Part shown: positions 45,108-54,896 of the stretch, in pieces | How positions within the stretch are numbered: position 1 is the first letter of the stretch | Layout: each line of letters begins with the position of its first letter | From: Cyanobacteria bacterium UBA3301 | Lineage (GTDB): Bacteria > Cyanobacteriota > Vampirovibrionia > Gastranaerophilales > Gastranaerophilaceae | NCBI GenBank assembly: GCA_002361485.1 | Contig: DESZ01000017.1 | Location: 38,840-102,839 of the forward strand | Length of the DNA stretch: 64,000 bases | Direction: 5' to 3' | Program-made: the position numbers and the translations under genes | The notes under the pieces: generated by a model | What the model saw: the letters and a program-made list of their open reading frames with translations, nothing else | Databases searched by the model: none | What the model was told of the DNA's origin: nothing

Positions 45108-46556
45108 TTAACCTAGTAATTTATCAAGTCTTTTAAATGCTTTATCTATTTTGCCGTCTTTATCTTTATCTTCAAAGCAACGTAATTCATGATTATTTAA
45201 TTTATTATTACTTTTATGTGCGGAAATGGATGTTATTTTACCGTCTTTGTCTTTGTTAACTTGTACATTGTATGTAAAATCGCCATCTTTACAAGTATAG
45301 AACTCTGTAGAAGTATTATCGGCATTACGTTTTATTTCTTTTGTATAATTATGTTCTTTCAACAATTCTTCAAGTTGGCTATCAAAAGTTTTATCCTTTA
45401 CATCCAGAGGTTGTTGTTCGCCCATCCCTACGCAGGATTCTAATTTAATTTTACCGTTTTCATCAGGATTAATTGAAATACTGCCGTTTGCAAGTTCAAT
45501 ACCGACATTTCTGACTTTCCCGTCTTTATCTAAATTTACGGAACCAACCTCATTGCCTTGTTCATCTGCATATACAAGCACTTTTCCGCCGTCTTCGGCA
45601 TTTATCGTTTGTGCAACATGTAATTTACTATTTGTTTCCAAAAACGCAGCACAAGTATCTAAATCAGTAAATTGCTGCAATTTTGCTCTTAATTCTGCAA
45701 CATTATCATAATTTAATTTCCGCATTTCTTCTATTTGCGTTTTTTGTTCTTCTGTTATAGTTCTTGCGGGCTGCGAAGCCGGTTGTTGAGTAGTTTCTGT
45801 TTGTTGAGGTGCTTGAGCAGGGGTATTTGTTTTAGGTTTAGCTTTTGATAATCCTACTCGAACTTTCCATTTTTCAATTTCAACTTCAGGGTCGCAAAGT
45901 TCTTCCCCAAAATCAACGGGAACTTTTACGCGAGAACCGACAAGAAGATATTTTATTCCTCTGCGTTCTCTAATTTCTATATCAGGGTTATCTTTTCTGA
46001 ATTGTTCTTCTGCTTTTTTATAATCTTCTTCTGAAGGTTCTGTTTTTCCTTGTTTCTCTAAAATTTTATCTAAAAGCTGTTTAAAGCTTTGCCCTTCCGG
46101 AACAACGTAATCTTTCGGATTTTCTGACGGCTTTACTTCATCAGAAGCCGAAGCTTCTGTCGGAGCGGCACTTGACGCTTCTGACGGTGCATCTGCTGCT
46201 TCTGCTTTTGATTTATTTAATTTCAGAAATTTTACCATCATTTCTTTTACTTCTTTTAGTTCAAACTTACCCTCTTTAAATTCAGGATTAGTTTCTTCCA
46301 ATTTTTTCATTGCGGCAAGAATTTCATCATCGCTCAATTCTTCATCTTTCTTTTTGGTTGTTTCATCCTCTTTATCCAATGCTTGAAAAATATTCAAAGT
46401 CTCAGTAATTTCATCTTGTGATAATTTTGAATCTTTGTTTTTATCAAAGATATTAAATAAAATTTCCTGTCTTTTGTCAGAATTTTCTACAATTTCGCTT
46501 TTCGCAATTTCTTGTGCTTTCTTCGTAAAATCAAAGTTTTCGCCGTCAATTTTCAT
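45108..46556 (-). CDS. EF-hand-containing hypothetical protein, 482 aa
   Basis: I begin at the ATG at 46554-46556 because AGAAAGG lies 7 nt upstream. The N-terminal part has a canonical EF-hand loop DKNKDSKLSQDE (about residues 36-47) and a second helix pair. An Ala/Ser/Glu-rich linker follows (SEASSAAPTEASASDE). The next segment, YVVPEGQSFKQLLDKIL through RRGIKYLLVGSRVKVPVDF, is LysM-like. A Pro/Gln/Thr linker leads to a beta-rich C-terminal half with several DxDG turns (NLDKDGK, NKDKDGK, EDKDKDGKID). No signal peptide is seen. It may bind calcium; its role is unknown. Confidence 0.7.
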   Translation of the reverse strand: MKIDGENFDFTKKAQEIAKSEIVENSDKRQEILFNIFDKNKDSKLSQDEITETLNIFQALDKEDETTKKKDEELSDDEILAAMKKLEETNPEFKEGKFELKEVKEMMVKFLKLNKSKAEAADAPSEASSAAPTEASASDEVKPSENPKDYVVPEGQSFKQLLDKILEKQGKTEPSEEDYKKAEEQFRKDNPDIEIRERRGIKYLLVGSRVKVPVDFGEELCDPEVEIEKWKVRVGLSKAKPKTNTPAQAPQQTETTQQPASQPARTITEEQKTQIEEMRKLNYDNVAELRAKLQQFTDLDTCAAFLETNSKLHVAQTINAEDGGKVLVYADEQGNEVGSVNLDKDGKVRNVGIELANGSISINPDENGKIKLESCVGMGEQQPLDVKDKTFDSQLEELLKEHNYTKEIKRNADNTSTEFYTCKDGDFTYNVQVNKDKDGKITSISAHKSNNKLNNHELRCFEDKDKDGKIDKAFKRLDKLLG

Positions 46557-46683
46557 AGATTTACCTTTCTTGTACAATTCTACCCTTATAGATAAATGTA
46601 TTATCGGCATTTATATAAATAATCTTTAATATTATGTAAAGTTTTATAAAAATAATTTATAATGTAAAAAAAAGGAGTAATTT

Positions 46684-47640
46684 ATGGAACGGGATTGTAA
46701 GCATTGCTTAAATTATCGAAAAGTTGTAATGATAGGATGCGGATTTGTCGGTTCGGCATCAGCATTCAGTCTTATGCAAAGCGGATTATTTTCAGAAATG
46801 GTTTTAATTGACAGCGACAAAATGAAAGCCGAAGGTGAAGCGCTTGATATAAGCCATGGTGTCCCGTTTGCAAAACCTATGAAAATTTATGCAGGTGATT
46901 ATGATGATATTGAAGATGCATCTTTAATAATCATAAGTGCAGGCGCAAATCAAAAACAAGGCGAGACAAGGCTTGATTTAGTTAAGAAAAATATTTCTAT
47001 TTTCCAATCCATCATTCCTGAAATAACAAAGCGGGATTTTAAAGGAATTTTGCTTGTTGTCGCAAATCCTGTTGATATTTTAACTACAGTTACTCTAAAA
47101 TTAAGCGGTTATCCTGAAAACAGAGTATTGGGGTCCGGTACGGTATTAGATACCGCAAGATTAAAATACGAACTAGGCAAACACTTGGATGTTGATTCAA
47201 GAAGCGTACATGCATTTATTATCGGAGAGCATGGAGATAGTGAAATCGCAGCCTGGTCATGCGCAAATGTTTCGGGAATAAAATTGGACGATTTTTGTGA
47301 AATGCGCGGGCATTACAATCATGAAGAAGCTATGTGCAAAATTGCGGATGATGTAAAAAATAGCGCCTATGAAATTATCGAACGTAAAAAAGCTACATAT
47401 TACGGAATTGCGATGTCTGTCAAACGAATTTGCGAAGCAATAATTCGCGATGAAAAATCCATTTTGCCCGTATCTTCAATGATGCACGGACAATACGGCA
47501 TTGACGGAATATGTTTAAGCATGCCTGCCATCGTCGGCAAAAACGGAGTAGAAACACACGTTCCGCTTCAGTTAAACGATAACGAAATTAAAAATTTACA
47601 AAATTCCGCAAAAACACTGCAAAAAATATTATCCGAATAA
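46684..47640 (+). CDS. ldh: L-lactate dehydrogenase
   Basis: LDH reduces pyruvate to L-lactate with NADH, a fermentation end step. The 318 residues show VVMIGCGFVGSASAF for NAD binding, the specificity loop AGANQKQGETRLDLV (Gln, not Arg, at the position that separates lactate from malate enzymes), VANPVDILT, and IIGEHGDSEIAAWS with the catalytic His. A strong AAGGAG site precedes the ATG. An N-terminal CKHC pair before the Rossmann fold is unusual for the family. It converges on the M16 peptidase gene, 4 bp away. Confidence 0.92.
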   Translation: MERDCKHCLNYRKVVMIGCGFVGSASAFSLMQSGLFSEMVLIDSDKMKAEGEALDISHGVPFAKPMKIYAGDYDDIEDASLIIISAGANQKQGETRLDLVKKNISIFQSIIPEITKRDFKGILLVVANPVDILTTVTLKLSGYPENRVLGSGTVLDTARLKYELGKHLDVDSRSVHAFIIGEHGDSEIAAWSCANVSGIKLDDFCEMRGHYNHEEAMCKIADDVKNSAYEIIERKKATYYGIAMSVKRICEAIIRDEKSILPVSSMMHGQYGIDGICLSMPAIVGKNGVETHVPLQLNDNEIKNLQNSAKTLQKILSE

Positions 47641-47644
47641 AATA

Positions 47645-48970
47645 TTATTCCGGAATTAATACTGAAATAACTGCATTATTGACAGATAAATATTTGCGAA
47701 TAGTATTTTCTAAATCTTCTACAGTTATACTTTCTAAATCGTTTAAATATTCCTCAATAAGTTTTAATCCGCCGCAAACTGTTTCATAATATCCGATATT
47801 TTCACCAATTTCCGATACGGTTTCAGCTTCATTGGCAAAGCGAGATTTGATACGTTTTTTGGATTTTAAAAGTTCTTCTTGAGTAATTTTATTTTCAAGC
47901 AGGTCTGATAATTCTTTTTTCAACAATTCAATCGCCTGTTCTTTTGCTTCCGGTTTAAAGTTAGCTTGAATAAAGAAATTATTCCCGTCTTTAAATTGAT
48001 AATGTTCCGTTCCAATCATATTGAATATTTTATCGGGAAGTTTTTCAATTAAATCTTGTTGCAATCTTGAACTTGAGCCATCACCAAAAATTATACTGAT
48101 TAAATCAAGACAAATAGAATCTTTTAATTCACTTGCTTTTGGCCCTAACCAACCAAACATCGCATAAGATGTTTGAACATTTGCTTTTGTTTCAATATAT
48201 TTTGTTTCTTGTATAGGAGTATCAATATTATTTATTCTTTTTTCTTTAATTATTCTGTTCGGAAAAGTGAATTTTTCTTTTATTTTCTCCAAGACTTCTT
48301 CATGGTTGAAATCGCCAACAACAATAGTTGTTACATTTTCCGGAGTATAGAAGGTTCTGTAATAATTATCGATATCTTCTCTTGTTACTTGTGAAATAAT
48401 TTCAGGTGTTCCGATAACATCACGCTTATACGGATGAGAAGAATACATATTATAGTTGCAAATATTATAAACCTTAGTCCAAGGTTGATCTTTTCTCATT
48501 CTGATTTCTTCTATAACAACATGACGTTCACGTTTATCTGTTACGGTTGAATCGTTTATATCAAACGGTGCACCGAGTTCTTCTGATGGGAAAACAGGGT
48601 CCATCATCATATCAGCATGCAAATCGAGTGCTAAATCAAAATATTTGTTATTTTCACCTTTAGGTAAGGTAACATAATAAAAAGTATAATCTTTCCAAGT
48701 CGCAGCATTTACAACCGCACCTTTTGATTCTAAAATTTTATCAAACTCGCCGACTTTGTGCGTATGAGTTCCTTTGAACATTAAATGCTCTAAAAAATGC
48801 GAAATTCCGTTATTGTTGTCATCTTCATTTATTGAACCCGTTTTAACCCAAGAAGATACGCTTACCATATTTCCTTCTTTGTGAGCTAAAACAATTTTAT
48901 GACCGTTATCATTTTCATATACTTCCACATCTTGCGTAAGATAAGGATATTTTATTAATGTTTTTTTCAT
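47645..48970 (-). CDS. M16 family zinc peptidase
   Basis: The 441-residue protein resembles processing peptidase and insulinase-like enzymes. The inverted zinc motif HxxEH is HFLEH (residues 58-62), with the third ligand in the later EE segment (VVIEEIRM). The second half-domain begins near residue 180 with RDVIGTPEIISQVTREDIDNYY and ends in a typical inactive partner domain. No signal peptide is evident, so it is likely cytoplasmic. Neighbours give no clear partner. Confidence 0.9.
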   Translation of the reverse strand: MKKTLIKYPYLTQDVEVYENDNGHKIVLAHKEGNMVSVSSWVKTGSINEDDNNNGISHFLEHLMFKGTHTHKVGEFDKILESKGAVVNAATWKDYTFYYVTLPKGENNKYFDLALDLHADMMMDPVFPSEELGAPFDINDSTVTDKRERHVVIEEIRMRKDQPWTKVYNICNYNMYSSHPYKRDVIGTPEIISQVTREDIDNYYRTFYTPENVTTIVVGDFNHEEVLEKIKEKFTFPNRIIKEKRINNIDTPIQETKYIETKANVQTSYAMFGWLGPKASELKDSICLDLISIIFGDGSSSRLQQDLIEKLPDKIFNMIGTEHYQFKDGNNFFIQANFKPEAKEQAIELLKKELSDLLENKITQEELLKSKKRIKSRFANEAETVSEIGENIGYYETVCGGLKLIEEYLNDLESITVEDLENTIRKYLSVNNAVISVLIPE

Positions 48971-49029
48971 ATTAAAATTCTCTCCAATAAAAAAATTATA
49001 GCATAAGCTTATGGTTTTTGTTAATTATT

Positions 49030-49878
49030 TTAAGCTTGAAGAACTTCTTTTTCTTGAGTAGTACCTGTTTTATATCCCGGAACAAGTAACGCAAGAGGAA
49101 TAATTCTGCCTACCAAAGAACCAAAACCTGAATTTTTATTCACTAATGTTGCTGCTAAGCACAAATCATCAACGTGAGGCGCAAAATCTGTTGCTCTTAC
49201 TCCGCGTTCTACTTTTTTGTGATAAAGTTTTTCGTTTATTAAATTAGAAACTCTGTTGCCCGCAATAATACCTATACCAAGTGATATCAATGTTGCCAAA
49301 CTCGGCGGAACAGCTTCACTAATAGTATTAAATGTTTGAGGTTTTATATATTTTGCAATTTTGGATTTATCGGTAATCTTTGGCATTGATTTTATTAGAG
49401 TATCCGCAAATTTGTTATAAACTCTTGCTCCCATACCGACACATAATATCGGAACAATAACGTTTCCTAATAGTTGGTTTAATACTTCGCGTTTTTTGGC
49501 TTTCAAATTTGATTTATCATCCACCAAAACTCCGCCTGCAAAACCTCCTAATACTGATGCGGAAGCAAGTGATATAATTTGCGGTTCTTCAAATTTTATC
49601 ACTTTATTTTTCGGTTTATATTTAAACAATGCCCAATCTTTAATAGGGGTTTTTATTATATTTTTCGGATTAAGCGAAAAACCTTTTCTGTGTGCAAGAA
49701 ACGCTAATATCGGAGTCATCGCAAGTGCTGATGCTCCTGATATAATCAATTTGTCAGATACAGACAGCTTTTTGGAAGTCACAGGGACGGGTTTTGCACC
49801 GGAACTTGGAACTCCGATAGGGGAATTTAAATAATACCTGCTTTGATCTGCATAATTGTTTGATATCGTTTCAAGCAT
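49030..49878 (-). CDS. Hypothetical multi-span membrane protein, 282 aa
   Basis: Four or five hydrophobic helices are seen: DKLIISGASALAMTPILAFLA, LASASVLGGFAGGVLV, LGNVIVPILCVGMGARV, and SLATLISLGIGIIAG. A Pro/Ser N-terminal tail precedes them. No family is recognised. Its layout (a helix, a charged loop with K/E and a VPIL-type helix) recalls the larger membrane protein at 59040. It may belong to a lineage-specific family. Confidence 0.65.
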   Translation of the reverse strand: MLETISNNYADQSRYYLNSPIGVPSSGAKPVPVTSKKLSVSDKLIISGASALAMTPILAFLAHRKGFSLNPKNIIKTPIKDWALFKYKPKNKVIKFEEPQIISLASASVLGGFAGGVLVDDKSNLKAKKREVLNQLLGNVIVPILCVGMGARVYNKFADTLIKSMPKITDKSKIAKYIKPQTFNTISEAVPPSLATLISLGIGIIAGNRVSNLINEKLYHKKVERGVRATDFAPHVDDLCLAATLVNKNSGFGSLVGRIIPLALLVPGYKTGTTQEKEVLQA

Positions 49879-49970
49879 AATTTACCTACTTCGTCATTAT
49901 AGCAAAAACGAAACAGGGAAAAAATTGCCATCAAAACATAATTATTATAAAATTTCGTTACATATTAATA

Positions 49971-52900
49971 TTAACGTTTCGTACTTCCGCCAAAAGCTTC
50001 TGATACAGCAACTACTTTTTTGCGTTTTTTCTTTGATTCTATAATACTGTCATTATTAAAGCGGGCAAGTTTTTTATCTGCTTTATCATCTGTGTGCACC
50101 CTGTCTTTTGGATTTGCATTAACTGTCGCGGATGCAGAGATATTTTCACTTCGAGCATCTATTGAGGCAAATCTTTGTTTTAGTGAAGTTATTGCATCAA
50201 TTTGATTTGAAATAATTGTATTTGTTTCTGTCGGATTTTTACCTTCAAATCCGTCATTTTTATTTACTATAGATTCTATTTGGCTGATAATTACTTCTTT
50301 TGAAGCCTCAGTATTTGTATCATTAATATCTTTTGCCAATTCTTTTTTATTTTGGTCTTCTTTTGTTTGTTTTAAATTTTCTTCATCTTTTAAATTTGTT
50401 TCTTCAACTTTTTTATTTGAGTGTAGTTGAATTTTGTCGGTTGTAAGATTTACCGTTCTGCCATCATTATCTTTTATAGGTACAACTTGCGTTTGAGCAG
50501 CTTTTTGCGGATTTTGATTTAATTCCGGTTTCTTTGGCTCCTCTTTTGGTTTTACTTCAACATTTTTTACCTTTGAAGGATTTACGGAATTTTTATCTTC
50601 ATCCTTGTTTTCCGGCTGATTAAGGTTATTTGCAGCTTTTTTATTTTTATCTTTTAATAAAACTTTTTCTTCATCAGATTGTTTTTCTGCTTTTTCAAGA
50701 CGTCTGTCAGATGAAAGTTTTTCATTTGCCTTTGTTGTTTCTTCTTTTGTTTTAATCTGTTTTTCAGATTTTGCTTCGGAAATTTGTTTTAAATTATTTT
50801 GTTTTTCTTCATTCTTAACATTTGGCAAAATATTACTTGATTTAGCAGGCTGTTGTAATTTTTCAACAGTCTTTTGTTGTTTATTTAGTAATAAACCATC
50901 TTTTTCTTTTGGCTGAGTATTATCCGTTTTGGAAGTTTTCTTGTTTGATTTTGTTTTTATATTTGATAATTTTGTGTTTGTCTTATTTGTTGAGTCTTTT
51001 TTTCCGTTTTGTTTTGTTTTGTCTTTTTTAGAAGTATTTTCTTTTGTTTTTTGAGTTGCTTTATCCTGATTATTAACATTATTATTTTTAACGGATTTAT
51101 CAGATAAAGCATTTGTCGTTTGTTTCATAAATACATTATTATTAGTAATATTATTTGCTTTATTTTCTTTATTTCCAGATACTGCAGTATTTACAGGCAA
51201 TTCAGATTGAAGTGCTGTTTGTACCTGAGGTACTGCGCTCTTTTGAACAGAAACAGGTAATATATTTTGCTGAGGTACTGCTGATACCTTTAATTGTGAA
51301 TTTGTTTGAGTTCCTTCGGTTGGCTGAGTAATATTTTGAACAGAAGGTGATGTATTTGATGAAGAGGATGAAGATGATAACGAACCCTGAGCTTGCGCTA
51401 TAGAAGGACTTTGTGCATCTATTTGAGATACTTTTGACTGTTTAGATTGCGCCATTGCTTTCTTTATTCTCAAATACAATTTACGTTGTTGTGAAATTTC
51501 TTTACCTGCGGTTTTTGCCTCATTTGTATTACCTTTGACATTACCTTTTATTTGGTTTGTCAAAATCAAACCTCCTGCACCGGCAACGCCTGCAGCTCCG
51601 CCTGATATCAAAGTCATCGTCGACACTCCGACACCAAATGTTCCTTTTGCAACATTCATGGAGCCTTTGACAATAAGTGCCATGCCTGCAGCTTTTGTAA
51701 CAGGGTCAGGACTTGCAAGCATTGGTGTTCCGGATAAAATTTCGCCTTTGCCTGTGGCTATTTGCTTAAAGCCTTTAATCAATCCCATTGCGCCGACAAC
51801 AAGCGATATCCCGCCTGTAGCTATTGATAATACGGATTGTTGTTTATTTACTTTATTGGCCTCATCTAATTTTTGATTTTGATTTGATAATGATGACGAG
51901 GATTTGGCAGCATTTTGTTCTGCTTTATTTGCACGCTTTAACGGAGTTTTTGCTTTATCAAAAACTGCCGCATCTTTTTGTGCAAGAGCATCCATTTGAC
52001 CTGACAAAGCAGTACGTTCACCTGCAAACGGGTCTTGAAGTTCCTCTTGACCGGTGTTTGGAGACATATTTTGAGCTTCATTGGCATTTTCGGCTTTTTG
52101 GCTTTTTTCTTCTGCTCTTGTGGCAAATTCTATAATATAATCTTGTGTTTTTTGCTCAAGTTCTTTTGCCTGTGCAAATAATAATTCACCTAATGCAATA
52201 TTGGCTTCATGAGCTTTTTCCATATCAGAAGAAGCTTTTTCCAAATTTTTCATTTCTGCATTCAACGTTTTTATATTTTTATTCATAATTCCTTTTGTCT
52301 TTTTAACATTAGAATTATTTATGCCTAAAGTTGCCATAGAAGTAAGAGTTAATGCAGTATTGCTAAGATTGGTCGGAATCAGTACTGCAGACATTGTTGT
52401 GAAATTAACTAATGCAGCAGCTGCTACTGCACCTACACCGCCTACTGCTGTATTCACAATACCAGCGGTTTCCACAACTCCTGATACATCAGGGCCGTAA
52501 CCTGATTGAGTTTTTACATTTTCTAAATCTTTTATATCATCATTGTTATCGTATTTTGCTGCTTCTTTTTGTTGTTTGTTATGAATTGCATATGCATCAT
52601 TTGGTCTTTCGACAAGCATATCCGTCGGATGTGATTTAGTTAATGTTTTTGTTGCTTCAGTTATTGGTGTGTTTTGGTTTTCTTTTTGTTGAGAAGTCTC
52701 TGCTTGCATTTTTGCAAAACTTGCAGTTTCAGGCATATTACCAGCTTGAACTACTTGTTTTACATCTTCTCCGATTTTTTCAAAATCTTTTGCTTTTATT
52801 ATTGTTATATCAGAAATTACTCCATTAGAAATACCTGCCATTAAATCTTCTAATGTCCCGATTGAGGATGTTTGAAAATTATTTACGGCATGAGAAATAT

Positions 52901-53813
52901 TTTTATCATTATATACTTTTTCTAATTTTCCGAAGTTGATACCGGCATCTTTTGCTTCCTGAGACAATTTTATTGCATTTTCTTGCGTTTCATTAAAGGT
53001 ATCAATAGAATCAAGAAAATCGTTTAACATAGCACCTTCTCTTTGCAAATCTAAACTTTCAAAGGATTGGGAGCTTGTTTGTTGTCTTAATTGATTATAA
53101 CGGGATATTTCAGTTTGAGAAAGCGTGCCTGAATTTTGTTTTTGTTCTATGGATTTTATTTCTGAAGCAGTATTTTTTGCATTTTGAAGTACATTTTTAG
53201 CCTTATTTTCATATTTTGTTTTTTGATCTTGAGCTTCTTTAACAGATTGTTCTATTTTTGTTGCTTCTTCTACAGCCTTCTTTTGCTCTTTATTTGAGCG
53301 TGTAATATAGCTTTGCGCCTGCGCACGCAATTTATTAATATCATTTTCTCCTGAAACTTCTGATGTTGAAGAATTATCATCATTTTCCGCATTATCAGAA
53401 ACTATTACATAAGCCGTTACATCAGATTCTTGTTGCGATTTTGCCCAACCTAAAACATTTTTGGGAACATTTACACCATTATCAGCCATTGCAATAATTT
53501 CTTCATATGAAAATTCGCTCCATTCCGGATCAGGAACCGTATTATTCATATCAGACATCATAAGGCTTAATCTGGCATTATTTTGAGCATACTCAAGATT
53601 GGCAATATATTTCTTTGCATATTCAAGATAATATTTATCAGAAAAACGTTGAGTCCCTGAGTTATTATCCTTCTCGTGCTGACCTTTTAACTTTTCAGCC
53701 AATACAATAACCTTCGAACTATAATTGGAAAGCAAATCAGCATCTGTGATATCCATTGGCGGAATATCACTATTAATTGAGAAAAAATTACTTTTTTTAG
53801 AATTTACTTTCAC
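49971..53813 (-). CDS. Large coiled-coil protein with two hydrophobic segments (1,280 aa)
   Basis: No domain family is recognised. Residues about 160-450 are strongly coiled-coil (Lys/Gln/Glu-rich, RSNKEQKKAVEEATKIEQ). A first hydrophobic zone (about 450-505) is Ala/Gly-rich (TAVGGVGAVAAAALV). A second coiled coil follows, with AEQNAAKSSSSLSNQN. A second hydrophobic zone (about 665-775) is glycine-zipper-like (ATGGISLVVGAMGLIKG, SGGAAGVAGAGGLIL). Residues about 800-1,280 are low-complexity, Lys/Asn/Gln-rich, ending RFNNDSIIESKKKRKK. No signal peptide is seen. The layout is reminiscent of membrane-inserting translocator or inclusion-type proteins, but that is only an analogy. It is monocistronic. 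Confidence 0.75.
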   Translation of the reverse strand: MKVNSKKSNFFSINSDIPPMDITDADLLSNYSSKVIVLAEKLKGQHEKDNNSGTQRFSDKYYLEYAKKYIANLEYAQNNARLSLMMSDMNNTVPDPEWSEFSYEEIIAMADNGVNVPKNVLGWAKSQQESDVTAYVIVSDNAENDDNSSTSEVSGENDINKLRAQAQSYITRSNKEQKKAVEEATKIEQSVKEAQDQKTKYENKAKNVLQNAKNTASEIKSIEQKQNSGTLSQTEISRYNQLRQQTSSQSFESLDLQREGAMLNDFLDSIDTFNETQENAIKLSQEAKDAGINFGKLEKVYNDKNISHAVNNFQTSSIGTLEDLMAGISNGVISDITIIKAKDFEKIGEDVKQVVQAGNMPETASFAKMQAETSQQKENQNTPITEATKTLTKSHPTDMLVERPNDAYAIHNKQQKEAAKYDNNDDIKDLENVKTQSGYGPDVSGVVETAGIVNTAVGGVGAVAAAALVNFTTMSAVLIPTNLSNTALTLTSMATLGINNSNVKKTKGIMNKNIKTLNAEMKNLEKASSDMEKAHEANIALGELLFAQAKELEQKTQDYIIEFATRAEEKSQKAENANEAQNMSPNTGQEELQDPFAGERTALSGQMDALAQKDAAVFDKAKTPLKRANKAEQNAAKSSSSLSNQNQKLDEANKVNKQQSVLSIATGGISLVVGAMGLIKGFKQIATGKGEILSGTPMLASPDPVTKAAGMALIVKGSMNVAKGTFGVGVSTMTLISGGAAGVAGAGGLILTNQIKGNVKGNTNEAKTAGKEISQQRKLYLRIKKAMAQSKQSKVSQIDAQSPSIAQAQGSLSSSSSSSNTSPSVQNITQPTEGTQTNSQLKVSAVPQQNILPVSVQKSAVPQVQTALQSELPVNTAVSGNKENKANNITNNNVFMKQTTNALSDKSVKNNNVNNQDKATQKTKENTSKKDKTKQNGKKDSTNKTNTKLSNIKTKSNKKTSKTDNTQPKEKDGLLLNKQQKTVEKLQQPAKSSNILPNVKNEEKQNNLKQISEAKSEKQIKTKEETTKANEKLSSDRRLEKAEKQSDEEKVLLKDKNKKAANNLNQPENKDEDKNSVNPSKVKNVEVKPKEEPKKPELNQNPQKAAQTQVVPIKDNDGRTVNLTTDKIQLHSNKKVEETNLKDEENLKQTKEDQNKKELAKDINDTNTEASKEVIISQIESIVNKNDGFEGKNPTETNTIISNQIDAITSLKQRFASIDARSENISASATVNANPKDRVHTDDKADKKLARFNNDSIIESKKKRKKVVAVSEAFGGSTKR

Positions 53814-53996
53814 TGAATATGCCCTTTATCCATATGCATGCACATGAAATATCGGCATTTCTCCTAAAAAACTTTAAATAATAATTGTAAAAATTTCTAT
53901 TATTTACAAAAATTTACATAATACAATTAATCACTTCGCACTTGGCTCGCTCGTTCCGAACGCATAATACTGTCCTCACATGCTCACAAAGTAAAT

Positions 53997-54030
53997 AAAA
54001 AGAGGTTAGATTAACTAACCTCTTTTTATT
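53997..54030 (-). terminator. Rho-independent terminator after tRNA-Arg
   Basis: AGAGGTTAG and CTAACCTCT pair around ATTAA, and are flanked by A-runs on one side and T-runs on the other. It directly follows the 3' end of the tRNA gene on the minus strand. Confidence 0.85.
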
Positions 54031-54104
<74 letters not shown>

Positions 54105-54355
54105 TTGCTATATCTATACTAACACGAAAAATTTTTCGCGCAAGTAAATTTAATCCCCATTTTTTATTTTATTACTTATTTTAATATGTTTTTTAATCAC
54201 TTTTTATCCGTATTTAGCGACTATTATTATTTCTATATATAAATTCTATAATTTGAATTGTTAAATTTTGGTTAAAAAATCTAAGTTTTTAGAAAAACAG
54301 AGAAATAATATTAATGTAAAGAGATACAGTATAGAAATTGAAAGGAGAAAAAATT

Positions 54356-54805
54356 ATGAGATTTTTAGTAAGACAAACACCGGACAATTTTATTAAATCA
54401 GTTAATGATGAAATCAGTTCTATTTTGAACAGACATTTTGACGATATGTATCCTGATTACAGTCAAGACACAGATTGCCACTCAATGCCCGTAGAAATTC
54501 ACGACAACAAAGATGATTACGAAATTCGCGCGGAATTGCCGGGAGTAAAAAAAGAAGATTTAGATATTGATTTAGACAAAAATTATTTAACAATAAAAGC
54601 TAAAAAAGTTGAAGAACACAAAGAAAATAAAGACGGTTATAAAAAATCAGAATTCAAATACGGCGAATTCGCACGTTCTGTTTACCTTCCGCAAGAAGTT
54701 GACGCAGATAAAGTAGAAGCTAAACTTGAACACGGTGTTCTTAATATCAAAGCTCCGAAACTTGAAAAAGAAAAAGATTCAATTAAGAAAATATCCGTCA
54801 AATAA
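54356..54805 (+). CDS. Small heat shock protein, Hsp20 family
   Basis: The ATG at 54356 follows an AAAGGAG site; the longer frame starting at TTG overlaps that site and is rejected. The 149 residues include a short N-terminal arm, then the alpha-crystallin domain with VEIHDNKDDYEIRAELPGVKKEDLDIDL, a KSEFKYGEFARSVYLPQEVD block, and the conserved A-x-x-x-n-G-V-L motif in HGVLNIKAP. These ATP-independent chaperones hold unfolding proteins as oligomers. It is a single gene with its own terminator, as expected for a stress gene; no CIRCE-type operator was seen upstream. Confidence 0.95.
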   Translation: MRFLVRQTPDNFIKSVNDEISSILNRHFDDMYPDYSQDTDCHSMPVEIHDNKDDYEIRAELPGVKKEDLDIDLDKNYLTIKAKKVEEHKENKDGYKKSEFKYGEFARSVYLPQEVDADKVEAKLEHGVLNIKAPKLEKEKDSIKKISVK

Positions 54806-54839
54806 TCTCTACCGCCTTATTTCCCCAAAAATTCGGCAT

Positions 54840-54878
54840 AAAAAATATTTTGCACCTGACAAGATGCAAAATATTTTT
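54840..54878. terminator. Rho-independent terminator of the Hsp20 gene
   Basis: AAAAAATATTTTGCA and TGCAAAATATTTTTT form a perfect stem with a CCTGACAAGA loop, and end in a T-run. It lies between the convergent Hsp20 gene and the gene ending at 54897. Confidence 0.9.
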
Positions 54879-54896
54879 TTATTTTATTCTATCTTT

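Noticed and set aside
46635..46663. Promoter of ldh
   Set aside because: TATAAT at 46658-46663 is clear, but the base run 17 bp upstream (TGTAAA) is a poor -35, so no full promoter is called.
47632..47652. Hairpin at the junction of ldh and the M16 gene
   Set aside because: CCGAATAA/TTATTCCGG has a bulge and lies on the stop codons of both genes. It may be chance; no T-run follows.
49971..53813. Type III secretion translocator identity for the coiled-coil protein
   Set aside because: Only the general layout is similar. There is no sequence motif, chaperone gene or secretion gene to support naming it so.
53941..53970. GC-rich segment GGCTCGCTCGTTCCGAACGC as a repeat
   Set aside because: It resembles the style of extragenic palindromes but has no second copy in the window and no strong stem.
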